A program made the position numbers and the translations under genes. Source: Streptomyces sp. ISL-87 (lineage in GTDB: Bacteria; Actinomycetota; Actinomycetes; Streptomycetales; Streptomycetaceae). Taken from it: a stretch of 64,000 bases of DNA. The notes under the pieces are model-generated. The model was not told where the DNA came from, did not search any database, and saw nothing but the letters and a program-made list of their open reading frames with translations. The DNA lies in contig NZ_JAGGOY010000016.1 of the NCBI RefSeq assembly GCF_018614095.1, positions 152,691-216,690 on the forward strand. Direction: 5' to 3'. Shown here in pieces: positions 16,639-25,220 of the stretch (position 1 is the first letter of the stretch; the number at the start of each line of letters is the position of its first letter).

Positions 16639-18105
16639 CTACTGCTTGCCGCACTGGCCGACCAGCTGCTGCTCCTCGGGAGTCAGGCTGGGGGCGGGTG
16701 TCTGGGCGTTCTGCGCTTCGGCGTTGCGGCGTTCTTCGTCCTTCTTGCAGGCGGAGACCTGGACGCCGAGCTCGTCGATCTTCTGGCGGGCGCCGTCGAG
16801 GCTGCTTTCGGTGATGGTGGCCTCGACCTGCTTGCGCTTGAAGGGCGGCAGGTATTTCAGTTCGATGTCAGGGCGGTCGGTCTGCACCTTGGAGAGGTGG
16901 ATCCAGCCGAGGTTCTGGCTGATGCCCTGGTAGAGCGCCACGTGTTCGCCCTTGACGCCGACGTAGTACTGGGTCTGCGTCCAGCGGTGGGCGGCGTACA
17001 GGCCGCCTCCGAGGGCGCCGGCCACGAGCAGCAGAAGCAGCGTGCGCGTGATCCACTTGCGCCCCTTGCCGCGCCGCCGGCGGGGGTGGTCGTACGTGTC
17101 GTCGTAGCCGCCGTCCCCGTCGTAGGCATGGGCGTCGGCGTCGCCGAAGCTGCCGTATCCGCCGCCGCCCTGGCCCTGGTCGGGGTATCCGTAGCCGGGG
17201 CCCTCGCCGCTGCCGGGGGGGCCGAAGGCGCCCGCGGGCGGCGGGACCTGGCGGCCCAGGCCCGAGGCGCGGCCGGCCGGGGTCTGCATGACGTTGCCGT
17301 CGAAGAGCTGGTGCTGGTTCTCGGCGACCGCGCCGACGACGACCGGGGTGTCGTTGATCTGGGCGGCGAGGGTGTCGCCGCTGTCCGTGTCGAGGACGTC
17401 GGCCACGATGCAGGTGATGTTGTCGGGACCGCCGCCGCGCAGGGCGAGCTGGATGAGGGCCTGCACGGTCTCGTGGGGACCGTGATAGTCGGCGAGGGTC
17501 TCTTCCAGGGTCTGGTGGGAGACGACGCCGGAGAGCCCGTCGGAGCAGATGAGGTAGCGGTCGCCGGCCCGGACCTCGCGGATGGAGAGGTCGGGTTCGA
17601 CGGTGTCGCCGCTGCCGAGCGCCCGCATCAGCAGGGAGCGCTGGGGGTGCGTGGTGGCTTCCTCCTCGGTGATGCGGCCCTCGTCGACGAGGCGCTGCAC
17701 CCAGGTGTGGTCCTGGGTGATCTGCGTGAGGAGGCCGTCACGGAGCAGGTAGGCGCGGGAGTCGCCGACGTGGACGAGGCCGAGGCGCTGGCCGGTCCAC
17801 AGGAGGGCGGTCAGGGTGGTGCCCATGCCTTCGAGCTGGGCGTCCTCCTCGACCATCACACGGAGCTGGTCGTTGGCGCGCTGTACGGCCGTGGCGAGCG
17901 AGGTGAGGATGTCGGAGCCCGGGACGTCGTCGTCGAGCTGCACGAGGGAGGAGATCACCTCGGAGCTGGCGACTTCGCCTGCGGCCTGGCCGCCCATGCC
18001 GTCGGCGACCGCGAGGAGACGGGGACCGGCGTAGCCGGAGTCCTCGTTCCCCTCCCGGATCATGCCTTTGTGCGATCCGGCGGCGAACCGCAGGGACAGA
18101 CTCAT
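16639..18105 (-). CDS. pstP: PP2C-family serine/threonine phosphatase (PstP)
   Basis: A 488-residue phosphatase that reverses PknB-type phosphorylation. The catalytic domain (about 1-240) has the metal-binding motifs GNEDSGY (Asp22) and VADGMGGQ (Asp35, Gly36), HVGDSRAYLL, and DGLSG/GGPDNIT. A Gly/Tyr-rich linker precedes a TM helix (about 365-385, TLLLLLVAGALGGGLYAAH) and a roughly 100-residue external domain. ATG 18105 is preferred over an upstream in-frame ATG because of alignment with the family start (MSLSLRFAAGSHKG). It lies in the operon between fhaB and rodA. Confidence 0.95.
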   Translation of the reverse strand: MSLSLRFAAGSHKGMIREGNEDSGYAGPRLLAVADGMGGQAAGEVASSEVISSLVQLDDDVPGSDILTSLATAVQRANDQLRVMVEEDAQLEGMGTTLTALLWTGQRLGLVHVGDSRAYLLRDGLLTQITQDHTWVQRLVDEGRITEEEATTHPQRSLLMRALGSGDTVEPDLSIREVRAGDRYLICSDGLSGVVSHQTLEETLADYHGPHETVQALIQLALRGGGPDNITCIVADVLDTDSGDTLAAQINDTPVVVGAVAENQHQLFDGNVMQTPAGRASGLGRQVPPPAGAFGPPGSGEGPGYGYPDQGQGGGGYGSFGDADAHAYDGDGGYDDTYDHPRRRRGKGRKWITRTLLLLLVAGALGGGLYAAHRWTQTQYYVGVKGEHVALYQGISQNLGWIHLSKVQTDRPDIELKYLPPFKRKQVEATITESSLDGARQKIDELGVQVSACKKDEERRNAEAQNAQTPAPSLTPEEQQLVGQCGKQ

Positions 18106-18249
18106 GCGCACCTGCCCAGTCGACGATGCCTCCGGGTACAACCGGTCTCGAGCCACACTGCCCACCCTCCGGTCGGGAGCGCGCTCGGGTCCGTGTCCCC
18201 GGTGGGACGGACCGCCGCGGCTCGCTCGCTCCGCTCGCTCATTCTCGTA

Positions 18250-18753
18250 CTACTTCCGCAGCTCGATGACGGTCTTGCCGATGCGGATCGGGGCGCCCGG
18301 CGGAATGGGCGTCGGGGTGGTCAGCCGGGTCCGGTCGAGATACGTGCCGTTGGTGGACCCGAGATCCTCGACGATCCACTGGCCGTCACGGTCGGGATAG
18401 ATCCTGGCATGGCGGCTGGACGCGTAGTCGTCGTCCAGCACGATCGTGGAGTCGTGCGCCCGGCCCAGCGTGATCGTCTGGCCCGCGAGGGCCACGGTGG
18501 TACCCGTGAGGGTGCCCTCGGAGACGACGAGCTTGGTGGGCGCTCCGCGGCGCTGGCGCTGCGCCGGCGGCGCGCTCTGCCGGCCGCCCGTCTGCTGCGG
18601 GGCGCTGGTGGCGCCGCCGCCGCGGCGGGAGCCGCGCTGCGTGACTCGCGTACCGAAGAGGTCGCTGCGGATGACCTGGACGGCCACGATGACGAACAGC
18701 CACAGAACGGCCAGGAAACCCAACCGCATGACCGTCAGGGTCAGCTCTGACAT
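18250..18753 (-). CDS. fhaB: FHA domain protein FhaB (FipA-like)
   Basis: A 167-residue protein. An N-terminal TM helix (MSELTLTVMRLGFLAVLWLF) is followed by a Gln/Arg/Pro-rich linker and a C-terminal forkhead-associated domain (about 85-165). The FHA domain has the phosphothreonine-binding signatures ITLGRAHDSTIVLDDDYASSRHARI and EDLGSTNGTYLD. FHA proteins recruit phosphorylated kinases and their targets; the mycobacterial counterpart links PknB signalling to FtsZ/FtsQ. A G-rich site precedes ATG 18753. It is 10 nt downstream of fhaA. Confidence 0.94.
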   Translation of the reverse strand: MSELTLTVMRLGFLAVLWLFVIVAVQVIRSDLFGTRVTQRGSRRGGGATSAPQQTGGRQSAPPAQRQRRGAPTKLVVSEGTLTGTTVALAGQTITLGRAHDSTIVLDDDYASSRHARIYPDRDGQWIVEDLGSTNGTYLDRTRLTTPTPIPPGAPIRIGKTVIELRK

Positions 18754-18763
18754 TGCCCCCGCT

Positions 18764-19585
18764 TCACCCTTCGGCTTGCCTGTAAATGATGGTCGTGCTG
18801 CCCACGACGATCCGCGAGCCGTCGCGGAGCGTAGCGCGGGTGGTGTGCTGCCCGTCCACCACGATGCCGTTTGTGGACCCGAGATCCTGGATCGTCGGAG
18901 GCGTTCCGGTCCGGATCTCACAGTGCCGGCGGGATACGCCGGGGTCGTCGATCCGCACGTCGGCTTCGGTGCTTCGGCCGAGTACGAGCGTGGGGCCTGA
19001 GATCTGGTGGCGGGTGCCGTTGATCTCGATCCAGCGGCGCGTGGTGCCGGGGCCGCCGGAGGGTACGGGGGCCGGTCCGCCGGGGGCGGGCCGGCGCGCG
19101 GCGCCGCCGGGGGGCGGACCCGCGGGCATGGGGGGGACGGCGGCCGGGGGGTAGCCGTAGCCGCCGGGCTGCTGCTGGCCCTGGGGGGCCTGCGGCTGTG
19201 CCTGGGAGGTGCTGGAGGCGAGCGTACGGCTGCGGACCCGGTAGAGGCCGGTGTCGAGGTCCTCGGCCTTCTCCAGGTTGACCTTGATGGGGCCCATGAA
19301 GCTGTAGCGCTGCTGCTTGGCGTAGTCGCGGACGAGGCCCGCGAGTTCGTCGCCGAGCTGGCCGGAGTAGGGGCTCAGGCGGTCGTAGTCGCCGGCGCTG
19401 AGCTCCACGATGAAGTCGTTGGGGACGACGGTCCGCTCGCGGTTCCAGATGGTGGCGTTGTTGTCGCACTCCCGCTGGAGGGCGCCGGCGATCTCCACCG
19501 GCTGGACCTCGGACTTGAACACCTTGGCGAAGGTGCCGTTCACCAGACCTTCGAGTCGCTGCTCGAACCGCTTCAGGACTCCCAT
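18764..19585 (-). CDS. fhaA: DUF3662 and FHA domain protein FhaA
   Basis: A 273-residue cytoplasmic adaptor. The N-terminal DUF3662 domain (about 1-125, MGVLKRFEQRLEGLVNGTFA, then VQPVEIAGAL) is joined by a Pro/Gly/Gln linker to a C-terminal FHA domain (about 185-270) with the motifs LVLGRSTEADVRIDDPGVSRRH and DLGSTNGIVVDG. It reads phosphothreonine on PknB substrates, and in mycobacteria it binds the pseudokinase region of MviN to restrain wall synthesis. ATG 19585 has an excellent GGAGGAGGT site. It is the first gene of the operon. A palindrome CCACGCGTGG (19634-19643) and TACGAT near 19626 lie in its promoter region. Confidence 0.95.
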   Translation of the reverse strand: MGVLKRFEQRLEGLVNGTFAKVFKSEVQPVEIAGALQRECDNNATIWNRERTVVPNDFIVELSAGDYDRLSPYSGQLGDELAGLVRDYAKQQRYSFMGPIKVNLEKAEDLDTGLYRVRSRTLASSTSQAQPQAPQGQQQPGGYGYPPAAVPPMPAGPPPGGAARRPAPGGPAPVPSGGPGTTRRWIEINGTRHQISGPTLVLGRSTEADVRIDDPGVSRRHCEIRTGTPPTIQDLGSTNGIVVDGQHTTRATLRDGSRIVVGSTTIIYRQAEG

Positions 19586-19794
19586 GGGGCACCTCCTCCG
19601 TCGTTGTCGCCCTGTACTGCTTACTGATCGTATCCACGCGTGGCGGATTCGGGTGGTTCCCCATCGGTCCCGTGCTGAGGAGTGTTGGTCCTCACAAGGG
19701 ATCGTAGGGGCGCCCTGGGGACAGTGTCCCGCACCGGGAGCGGAGTACGGGAGGGGCCCGTCGGGGCCGGGGTGGCGGGGGCTTCGAAAGCGAT

Positions 19795-19824
19795 GTGATT
19801 CCACCCTGTCCGACGTGCTAATGT
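19795..19824 (+). promoter_or_regulatory. Candidate promoter of the tRNA-Leu gene
   Basis: TGTGAT (19795-19800) and TAATGT (19819-19824) are separated by 18 nt and end 54 nt before the tRNA. The -10 box is good and the -35 is weak. Confidence 0.45.
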
Positions 19825-19878
19825 TCCGATGTCGCCAGGGGAACGGCCCGCAAGGGAAGAGCCACTGGGACGCTACTC

Positions 19879-19961
19879 GGGCGAGTGGCGGAACGGCAGA
19901 CGCGCTGGCTTCAGGTGCCAGTGTCCTTCGGGACGTGGGGGTTCAAATCCCCCCTCGCCCA
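19879..19961 (+). tRNA. tRNA-Leu (anticodon CAG)
   Basis: An 83-nt class II tRNA. The acceptor GGGCGAG pairs perfectly with CTCGCCC. The anticodon stem is CTGGC/GCCAG around the loop TTCAGGT, giving CAG. A variable arm, GTCC-TTCG-GGAC, is present, and the T-arm is GGGGG-TTCAAAT-CCCCC. The discriminator is A, and CCA is not encoded. The CTG codon it reads is the dominant leucine codon in this genome. It stands alone, with a candidate promoter before it and a terminator 6 nt after. Confidence 0.96.
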
Positions 19962-19967
19962 CATCGA

Positions 19968-20007
19968 CGAAACGGTCGTCACCACGAAAGTGGTGGCGGC
20001 CGTTTCG
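19968..20007 (+). terminator. Terminator of the tRNA-Leu gene
   Basis: CGAAACGGTCGTCACCAC pairs with GTGGTGGCGGCCGTTTCG (two G-U pairs) around a GAAA loop, followed by TGTTT. The next 250 nt (to 20255) are G-rich, with no gene or clear signal seen. Confidence 0.9.
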
Positions 20008-20255
20008 TGTTTCCTGCCTCTGAGTTCGCGAGCGGTACGCGCGCACCGAGTCCGACGGGCGGGGGCCGGGGTTGTGGTGCCGGGGTGGTCGTATTGCCGG
20101 GGGCGGGGTGCCGGGGTGGGCGTGTTTTTCCTCCGGTTGGGGAGTGATCCCGGCCACGCCCGGGGTGCCCAGGGCTGCTGACGGGGCGTCGGGTGTCCGA
20201 CTTTCGTCGTGCGGGGCGAGACGAAAGAGGGCGGCGGGCGGTGTGGGCCGGTGTC

Positions 20256-20261
20256 TAGGGT
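20256..20261 (+). promoter_or_regulatory. -10 box of a leaderless promoter for the histidine kinase
   Basis: TAGGGT is 7 nt upstream of GTG 20269, and no ribosome-binding site precedes that codon. This supports GTG 20269 rather than ATG 20278 as the start. Confidence 0.5.
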
Positions 20262-20268
20262 CGGGCGC

Positions 20269-21954
20269 GTGGATGCGATGGCGGGGACGCGTGCGGGCTG
20301 GGACTGGCTGAAGGGGCCCGAGCCCTGGACGCGGCGGGTGGTGGCGGGGGATCTGGCGCTTGCGGCGGTAGCGGCGGTGCTGGGCCTCGGCATCGAGGAG
20401 CTCGACAAGGGCTCCGGGCGGCGGATGATCGCCGGTGTCGTGCTCGTCGTGGTGCTGACGCTGCTGCGGCGACGGCTGCCGGCGGGCACGCTCGTGGTGG
20501 CCTCGGCGGCGGCCGCGTTCCTGCCGGGGGCGCTGTTCGTGACGTGCCTGCTCGGCTGGTCGGCGGGGCGGCGGATCGTGGGCGTGGGCCGGGCGCTGAC
20601 CGCCTTCATCCTGGCGTTCGTCGCGACGGTCGGCCTCGGTGTGGTCAGCGAGTGGTCGAACATGCGGCCACTGCTGGTGATCGTCTTCTCCACGCTGCTG
20701 TTCCTGGCGACCACGGTGATGCCGGGCCTGGCCAGCCGGTACTGGTCCCAGCGCCGTACGCTGCTGCGCGCCCTCCAGGAGCGCAACGCCCAGCTGATGC
20801 GCGAGCGGGCGATGGTGGCCGGACAGGCCCGGCTGCGGGAACGCCAGCGGATCGCCCAGGACATGCACGACAGCCTCGGCCACCAGCTGGCGCTGATCTC
20901 GGTCCACACGGGCGCGCTGGAGGTGGACCCGAAGCTCACCGACCGCCAGCGCGAGGCGGTGGGCGTGCTGCGGCAGGCGTCGGTGTCCGCGATGCACGAG
21001 CTGCGCGAGGTCGTCGGGATCCTGCGGGACGGGGTGGAGGCGCCGGTCCCCGTGGAGGAGGCGGCGCAGCCCGCGGCTCGCGGGGTGGCCGGGATCGCGG
21101 GGGTCGTGGAGGCGGCCCGGGGCGCGGGGACGGACGTACGGCTGACCTCGGCGGGGCAGCCCCGGCCGCTGGCCGCGGCCTGCGATCACGCGGCGTACCG
21201 GATCGTGCAGGAGGCGCTCACCAACGCGTACAAGCATGCTCCCGGGGCGCGGATCACGGTGGAGCTGCGGTACGAGGACGACTCGTTGGTGGTGGAGATC
21301 GCCAACGGGCCGGCGGCCGGCCCGGGCGCCGGCGAGGTGGTGTCGGGCGGCCAGGGGCTCACGGGGCTGCGCGAGCGGGCCCGGCTGGTCGGCGGGATGG
21401 TGCACGCGGGCACGACCGAGGGCGGCGGCTTCCGGGTGGCCGGGGTACTGCCCTACGGGGCGGAGCCGGCCGGCGTGGCGGACGCCGCCGACGACTTCGG
21501 GCAGCAGCTCCAGGCGCACATGCTGAACGGTGCGCCGCCGATGGACTGGGCCGCGGTGGACCGCGAGCTGGCGATGACCACCCGCAGCAGGACCGGGGGC
21601 GTCGCGATGGGCTGCGGGATCGCGTTCGCGGCGGTGGTGCTGCTGGTGATCGTGATCGGGGCCGGCGCGGTGCTCCTGCTGGGCACGGTGAACGACGCGA
21701 TGATCAGCCGGGCCGACTACGACGAGGTGCAGGTCGGGGCCTCCGAGAAGGAGGCCCGCGACCGGCTGCCGAGCGGGGACTCGATCCTGACCATGGGGCT
21801 GGACGCGAAGGGGCCGGCGCGGCCGCAGGGCTCGAAGTGCCTGGCGCTGCTGGCGACGGACCAGCCGGCGGAGCTGGGACACGACCTCGTTTTCCGGTTC
21901 TGCTTCAAGGACGGCAAGCTCGTCGACAAGCAGGCGTACGAGGTCAAGCAGTAG
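20269..21954 (+). CDS. Sensor histidine kinase (HisKA_3, NarL-type) with C-terminal extracytoplasmic extension
   Basis: A 561-residue sensor kinase. Four to five N-terminal TM helices (about 25-165) precede the dimerisation/phosphoacceptor helix (RQRIAQDMHDSLGHQLALIS, His200) and an HATPase_c domain (EALTNAYKHAP N-box, GLTGLRERARLVGG G-box). Unusually, about 140 further residues follow the ATPase: a TM helix (AFAAVVLLVIVIGAGAVLLL) and a small outer domain with two cysteines and the stretch YDEVQVGASEKEARDRLP, resembling an SmpA/BLIP-like repeat. The response regulator gene starts 9 nt downstream. The signal is unknown; the extra outer domain may be a second sensor. Confidence 0.9.
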   Translation: MDAMAGTRAGWDWLKGPEPWTRRVVAGDLALAAVAAVLGLGIEELDKGSGRRMIAGVVLVVVLTLLRRRLPAGTLVVASAAAAFLPGALFVTCLLGWSAGRRIVGVGRALTAFILAFVATVGLGVVSEWSNMRPLLVIVFSTLLFLATTVMPGLASRYWSQRRTLLRALQERNAQLMRERAMVAGQARLRERQRIAQDMHDSLGHQLALISVHTGALEVDPKLTDRQREAVGVLRQASVSAMHELREVVGILRDGVEAPVPVEEAAQPAARGVAGIAGVVEAARGAGTDVRLTSAGQPRPLAAACDHAAYRIVQEALTNAYKHAPGARITVELRYEDDSLVVEIANGPAAGPGAGEVVSGGQGLTGLRERARLVGGMVHAGTTEGGGFRVAGVLPYGAEPAGVADAADDFGQQLQAHMLNGAPPMDWAAVDRELAMTTRSRTGGVAMGCGIAFAAVVLLVIVIGAGAVLLLGTVNDAMISRADYDEVQVGASEKEARDRLPSGDSILTMGLDAKGPARPQGSKCLALLATDQPAELGHDLVFRFCFKDGKLVDKQAYEVKQ

Positions 21955-21962
21955 GAGCGCGG

Positions 21963-22622
21963 GTGACAGCCAAGGTGATCCGAGTGGTGATCGCTGACGA
22001 TGAGCCGCTGATCCGGGCCGGGATCAGGATGATCCTGACTTCCGCCCCGGACATCGAGGTCGTCGCGGAGGGGGCGAACGGCCGGGAGGCGGTGGAGCTC
22101 GCGCGGGCGCACGCGCCGGATGTGGTGCTGCTGGACATCCAGATGCCGGTGATGGACGGGCTGACCGCGCTCGGCGAACTGGGGCGGGCGGTGCCGGACG
22201 TGCGGGCGCTCATCCTGACCACCTTCGGGGAGAGGGAGAACGTGCTGCGGGCCCTGGGCGAGGGCGGTGCGGGGTTCCTGCTGAAGGATTCCGCGCCGGG
22301 CGAGCTGATCGGCGCGGTCCGGGCGGCCGCGGCCGGGGACGCCTACCTCTCGCCGGCGGCCACCCGGCACGTGGTGGACCAGCTGGCCTCGGGACGCGCC
22401 GCGGGGCGCGGTGAGGCGGCCCGGCGCCGGGTGGCGGAGCTGAGCGAGCGGGAGCGCGGGGTGTTGGCGCTGCTGGGCGAGGGGCTGTCGAACGCGGACG
22501 CGGGGCGGCGGCTGCACATGAGCGAGGCGACGGTGAAAACGTACGTGAGCCGGATCCTGGCGAAGCTGGGGTGCGAGAACCGTGTGCAGGCGGCCCTGCT
22601 GGCCAGGGACGCCGGGCTGTAG
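21963..22622 (+). CDS. NarL/FixJ-family response regulator
   Basis: A 219-residue partner of the preceding kinase. The receiver domain (about 6-122) has phosphoacceptor Asp58 (VVLLDIQMP), the acidic pair ADDE, Thr in LILTTFGE and Lys in FLLKDSAP. The C-terminal LuxR-type helix-turn-helix (about 155-215) reads LSERERGVLALLGEGLSNADAGRRLHMSEATVKTYVSRILAKLG. GTG 21963 has AGGAG 5 nt upstream, overlapping the kinase stop. Its last codons and stop are duplicated in tandem (see 22599-22650). Confidence 0.93.
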   Translation: MTAKVIRVVIADDEPLIRAGIRMILTSAPDIEVVAEGANGREAVELARAHAPDVVLLDIQMPVMDGLTALGELGRAVPDVRALILTTFGERENVLRALGEGGAGFLLKDSAPGELIGAVRAAAAGDAYLSPAATRHVVDQLASGRAAGRGEAARRRVAELSERERGVLALLGEGLSNADAGRRLHMSEATVKTYVSRILAKLGCENRVQAALLARDAGL

Positions 22623-22650
22623 ATCTGGCCAGGGACGCCGGGCTGTAGAT
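22599..22650. repeat. 26-bp perfect tandem duplication spanning a stop codon
   Basis: Two identical 26-bp copies, 22599-22624 and 22625-22650. The first contains the last seven sense codons (LARDAGL) and TAG of the response regulator gene. The second is an untranslated echo. Confidence 0.97.
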
Positions 22651-22711
22651 ACGGTCGGCCGAGTTGATGTTGGCCGATTGAGTACGACAGGTACGGGTGG
22701 GGGCGGCGCAG

Positions 22712-24145
22712 ATGGTGGCGGTACCGGAGCAGCGTGCGGCGGAGCCGGATGTGGCGCACGGCGGGCGGATACCCGCCGTCGAGGGGTTCGCGCCGCGGGT
22801 CGTGGCCGGTTCGCCCCGGGCGGCGGGCAAGGCGCTGCGGGCCCGCGTACCGCGCTCGGCGCACGCGCACTTCGAGGCGCCGGCCGGGCGGCCGGACGCC
22901 GTCCGGGCGGTGGAGGAGTCCAACGTCGGCCGGGTGGCCGAGCTGACGCCCATACGGGTGGGCCGGATGGCCGCGAACCCGTTCGCGTTCCTGCGCGGGG
23001 CGGCCGGACTGATGGCGCACGACCTGTCCGCCGGCCCGGTGACCGGCGTAGGCGCGCAGATCTGCGGGGACGCGCACGCGGCGAACTTCGGCCTGTACGG
23101 GGATGCCCGCGGCCGGCTCGTCATCGACCTGAACGACTTCGACGAGACCGTGTTCGGCCCGTGGGAGTGGGACGTGAAGCGGCTGGCGACCTCGCTGGTG
23201 CTGGCCGGCCGGGTGGCCGGCGCGGACGAGGACACCTGCCGGGCGGCGGCGCTGGACGCGGTGGGCGCCTACCGGCGGACCATGCGGCTGCTGGCCAAGC
23301 TCCCGGCGCTGGACTCGTGGAACGCCATCGCGGACGAGGAGCTGGTCTCGCACACCGATGCCCGGGATCTGCTGGGCACGCTGGAGCGGGTCTCGGAGAA
23401 GGCCCGCAACAACACCTCCGCGCGCTTCGCCTCCAAGTCCACCGAGTCGGACGCGGACGGTGCCCGGCGCTTCGTCGACGCGCTGCCGGTGCTGCGCCGG
23501 GTCGGCGACGGGGAGGCGGCGGCCGTGGCGGCCTCGCTGGGCCCGTACCTGAAGACCTTGCCGGGGGACCGGCTGCCGCTGCTGGCCCGGTACGCGATCC
23601 ACGACGTGGCCTTCCGCGTGGTGGGCACCGGGAGCGTGGGCACCCGCTCGTACGTGGTGCTGCTGCTGGACCACCGGGGAGAGCCGCTGGTCCTCCAGGT
23701 GAAGGAGGCGCGGCCGTCGGTGCTGTTGCCGTACCTGCCGGGACTGGGCTTCGAGTCCGTGGCGGAGGAGCACGAGGGCCGCCGGGTGGTGGCCGGGCAG
23801 AAGCGGATGCAGGTGGTCTCGGACATCCTTCTGGGCTGGACCACGGTGGAGGGTCGGCCCTTCCAGGTGCGGCAGTTCCGCAACCGCAAGGGCAGCGTGG
23901 ATCCGGCGGCGCTGGCCGTCGACCAGATCGACGACTACGGGCGGATGACGGGCGCGCTGCTGGCCCGGGCGCACGCGCACAGTGCCGATCCGCGGCTGCT
24001 GGCCGGGTACTGCGGCAAGAACGACGAGCTGGACGAGGCGATGGCCACGTTCGCGGTGGCCTATGCCGACCGCAGCGAGGCCGACCACGCGGATCTGGTG
24101 GCGGCGGTGCGGGCCGGGCGGATCGCGGCGGAGGCCGGCGTCTGA
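22712..24145 (+). CDS. DUF2252 family protein
   Basis: A 477-residue protein of the DUF2252 family, which has an aminoglycoside-phosphotransferase/kinase-like fold. Visible motifs are GDAHAANFG (residues about 115-125, a Brenner-like segment reminiscent of HxD..N), VIDLNDFDETVFGPWEWDVKRLA (metal-binding DFD) and RYAIHDVAFRVVGTGSVGTR. No substrate is known. A phosphotransfer or ATP-binding role is inferred from the motifs. ATG 22712 has GGGGGCGG upstream; GTG 22697 in the same frame would add five residues. It is flanked by the response regulator and a parS pair. Confidence 0.85.
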   Translation: MVAVPEQRAAEPDVAHGGRIPAVEGFAPRVVAGSPRAAGKALRARVPRSAHAHFEAPAGRPDAVRAVEESNVGRVAELTPIRVGRMAANPFAFLRGAAGLMAHDLSAGPVTGVGAQICGDAHAANFGLYGDARGRLVIDLNDFDETVFGPWEWDVKRLATSLVLAGRVAGADEDTCRAAALDAVGAYRRTMRLLAKLPALDSWNAIADEELVSHTDARDLLGTLERVSEKARNNTSARFASKSTESDADGARRFVDALPVLRRVGDGEAAAVAASLGPYLKTLPGDRLPLLARYAIHDVAFRVVGTGSVGTRSYVVLLLDHRGEPLVLQVKEARPSVLLPYLPGLGFESVAEEHEGRRVVAGQKRMQVVSDILLGWTTVEGRPFQVRQFRNRKGSVDPAALAVDQIDDYGRMTGALLARAHAHSADPRLLAGYCGKNDELDEAMATFAVAYADRSEADHADLVAAVRAGRIAAEAGV

Positions 24146-24195
24146 GAAGCCCAGGCCAGAGGGCCAGGCAGCGGGCCGGTCGCGGGCAAGGGGGT

Positions 24196-24211
24196 TGTTT
24201 CACGTGAAACC
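24196..24211. other. parS: parS site (ParB-binding)
   Basis: TGTTTCACGTGAAACC contains the complete 14-bp palindrome GTTTCACGTGAAAC (24197-24210). In Streptomyces many such sites cluster around oriC and nucleate ParB. It is intergenic. Confidence 0.93.
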
Positions 24212-24217
24212 GTGCGA

Positions 24218-24233
24218 TGTTTCACGTGAAACA
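24218..24233. other. parS: parS site (ParB-binding), perfect 16-mer
   Basis: TGTTTCACGTGAAACA is a full 16-bp palindrome. Its centre is 22 bp from the previous site, so two ParB dimers could load on nearly the same helical face. Confidence 0.95.
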
Positions 24234-24250
24234 CTCGCGCGGTCGGGCCT

Positions 24251-24256
24251 TAGGCT
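24251..24256 (+). promoter_or_regulatory. -10 box of a leaderless promoter for the J-domain gene
   Basis: TAGGCT lies exactly 6 nt before GTG 24263, with no ribosome-binding site. It is 18 nt downstream of the parS pair. Confidence 0.5.
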
Positions 24257-24262
24257 GGCCGG

Positions 24263-25105
24263 GTGAGCGAGCAGACAGTCCCTGAAGAGCCCGGCACCTC
24301 CGGCACCGGCACCTCTGGCGACCCCGGTGACGAGCGGCCCGAGGCGCGGCTGGACCGGGCCGTGCGGGCCGCGGAGCGAGCGCTGATCGAGTTCGAGATC
24401 GCGGTGGAGACCTTCCGTGTGGAGGTCGAGAACTTCTCCCGGCTCCACCACCAGAAGCTCGGCCCGATGTACTCGCGTCTCGACGAGCTGGACGCGCTGA
24501 TCGCGGAGGCGAAGGCGGCCCGTACCGGCGATCCCGAGGACCTGCGGCGGGCCCGCGACGCACGCTCGCTGGTGATGCCGATGCCCGGGGTGGACGAGCT
24601 GTTCCACGACTGGCTCGGCTCGGACGGGATCTCCGACGACGCGGCGGCGATGCTCACCGAGCGGCCGGTGCGGCCGCCGGAGCGGGTGCGGCCCTCGGAG
24701 GAGGTACGCCGGCTCTACCGTGAGCTGGTCCGACAGGCACACCCGGATCTCGCCCAGGACGAGGCCGAGCGCGAGCGGCGCGACGAGTTCATCGCGCGGG
24801 TCAACGCGGCGTACGGGCGGGGCGAGGAGCAGCTCCTGCGGGAGCTGGCCGAGGAGTGGGCGGCCGGTCCGGCGCCGGAGGCGGCGCGGCCGAGCGAGAG
24901 CGAGGAGCTGTACGCCCGGCTGGAGTGGCTGGCGCGGCGCAAGGAGCTGCTGGCGATGGTGGCCAAGGAGCTGGAGGACAGCGCGATCGGGTCGATGCTG
25001 CGGATGGCGCCGGATGATCCGGACCGGCTGCTGGACGACATCGCGGAGCAGTTGCTGGCGCAGGTTTCCGAGCGTGAGGCCGAGCTCGCCGGTTTCGCCG
25101 GGTGA
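24263..25105 (+). CDS. J-domain-containing protein
   Basis: A 280-residue cytoplasmic protein. An N-terminal acidic, Pro/Gly/Thr tail precedes a coiled-coil (about 27-100, RAAERALIEFEIAVETFRVEVENFSRLHHQKL). A divergent J-domain (about 142-195) contains the diagnostic HPD at 160-162 (RLYRELVRQAHPDLAQDEAE, then FIARVNAAYGRG). The C-terminal helix is also charged. J-domains stimulate the Hsp70 ATPase, but this lacks the Gly/Phe and zinc regions of DnaJ. It is therefore a specialised co-chaperone or structural protein, its partner unknown. Translation appears leaderless from GTG 24263. Confidence 0.8.
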   Translation: MSEQTVPEEPGTSGTGTSGDPGDERPEARLDRAVRAAERALIEFEIAVETFRVEVENFSRLHHQKLGPMYSRLDELDALIAEAKAARTGDPEDLRRARDARSLVMPMPGVDELFHDWLGSDGISDDAAAMLTERPVRPPERVRPSEEVRRLYRELVRQAHPDLAQDEAERERRDEFIARVNAAYGRGEEQLLRELAEEWAAGPAPEAARPSESEELYARLEWLARRKELLAMVAKELEDSAIGSMLRMAPDDPDRLLDDIAEQLLAQVSEREAELAGFAG

Positions 25106-25152
25106 CTCCGTCGGGGCCGCTTGTGGGGTGAGGCTCCGCCGCGCAAGCGGGC

Positions 25153-25220
25153 CCCGGGCTGCGCCCGGGTTCTCTGGGGCTCCGCCCCAGCCCCGCGCCT
25201 CAAACGCCGGCGAGGCTGGA
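25153..25220. repeat. Dispersed intergenic palindromic element, copy 1
   Basis: Two small hairpins, CCCGGGC-TGC-GCCCGGG (25153-25169) and CTGGGGC-TCC-GCCCCAG (25174-25190), are followed by the block CGCCTCAAACGCCGGCGAGG (from 25196). The same block recurs at 42066 and 46681. It lies after the J-domain gene and may also terminate it. Confidence 0.8.
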
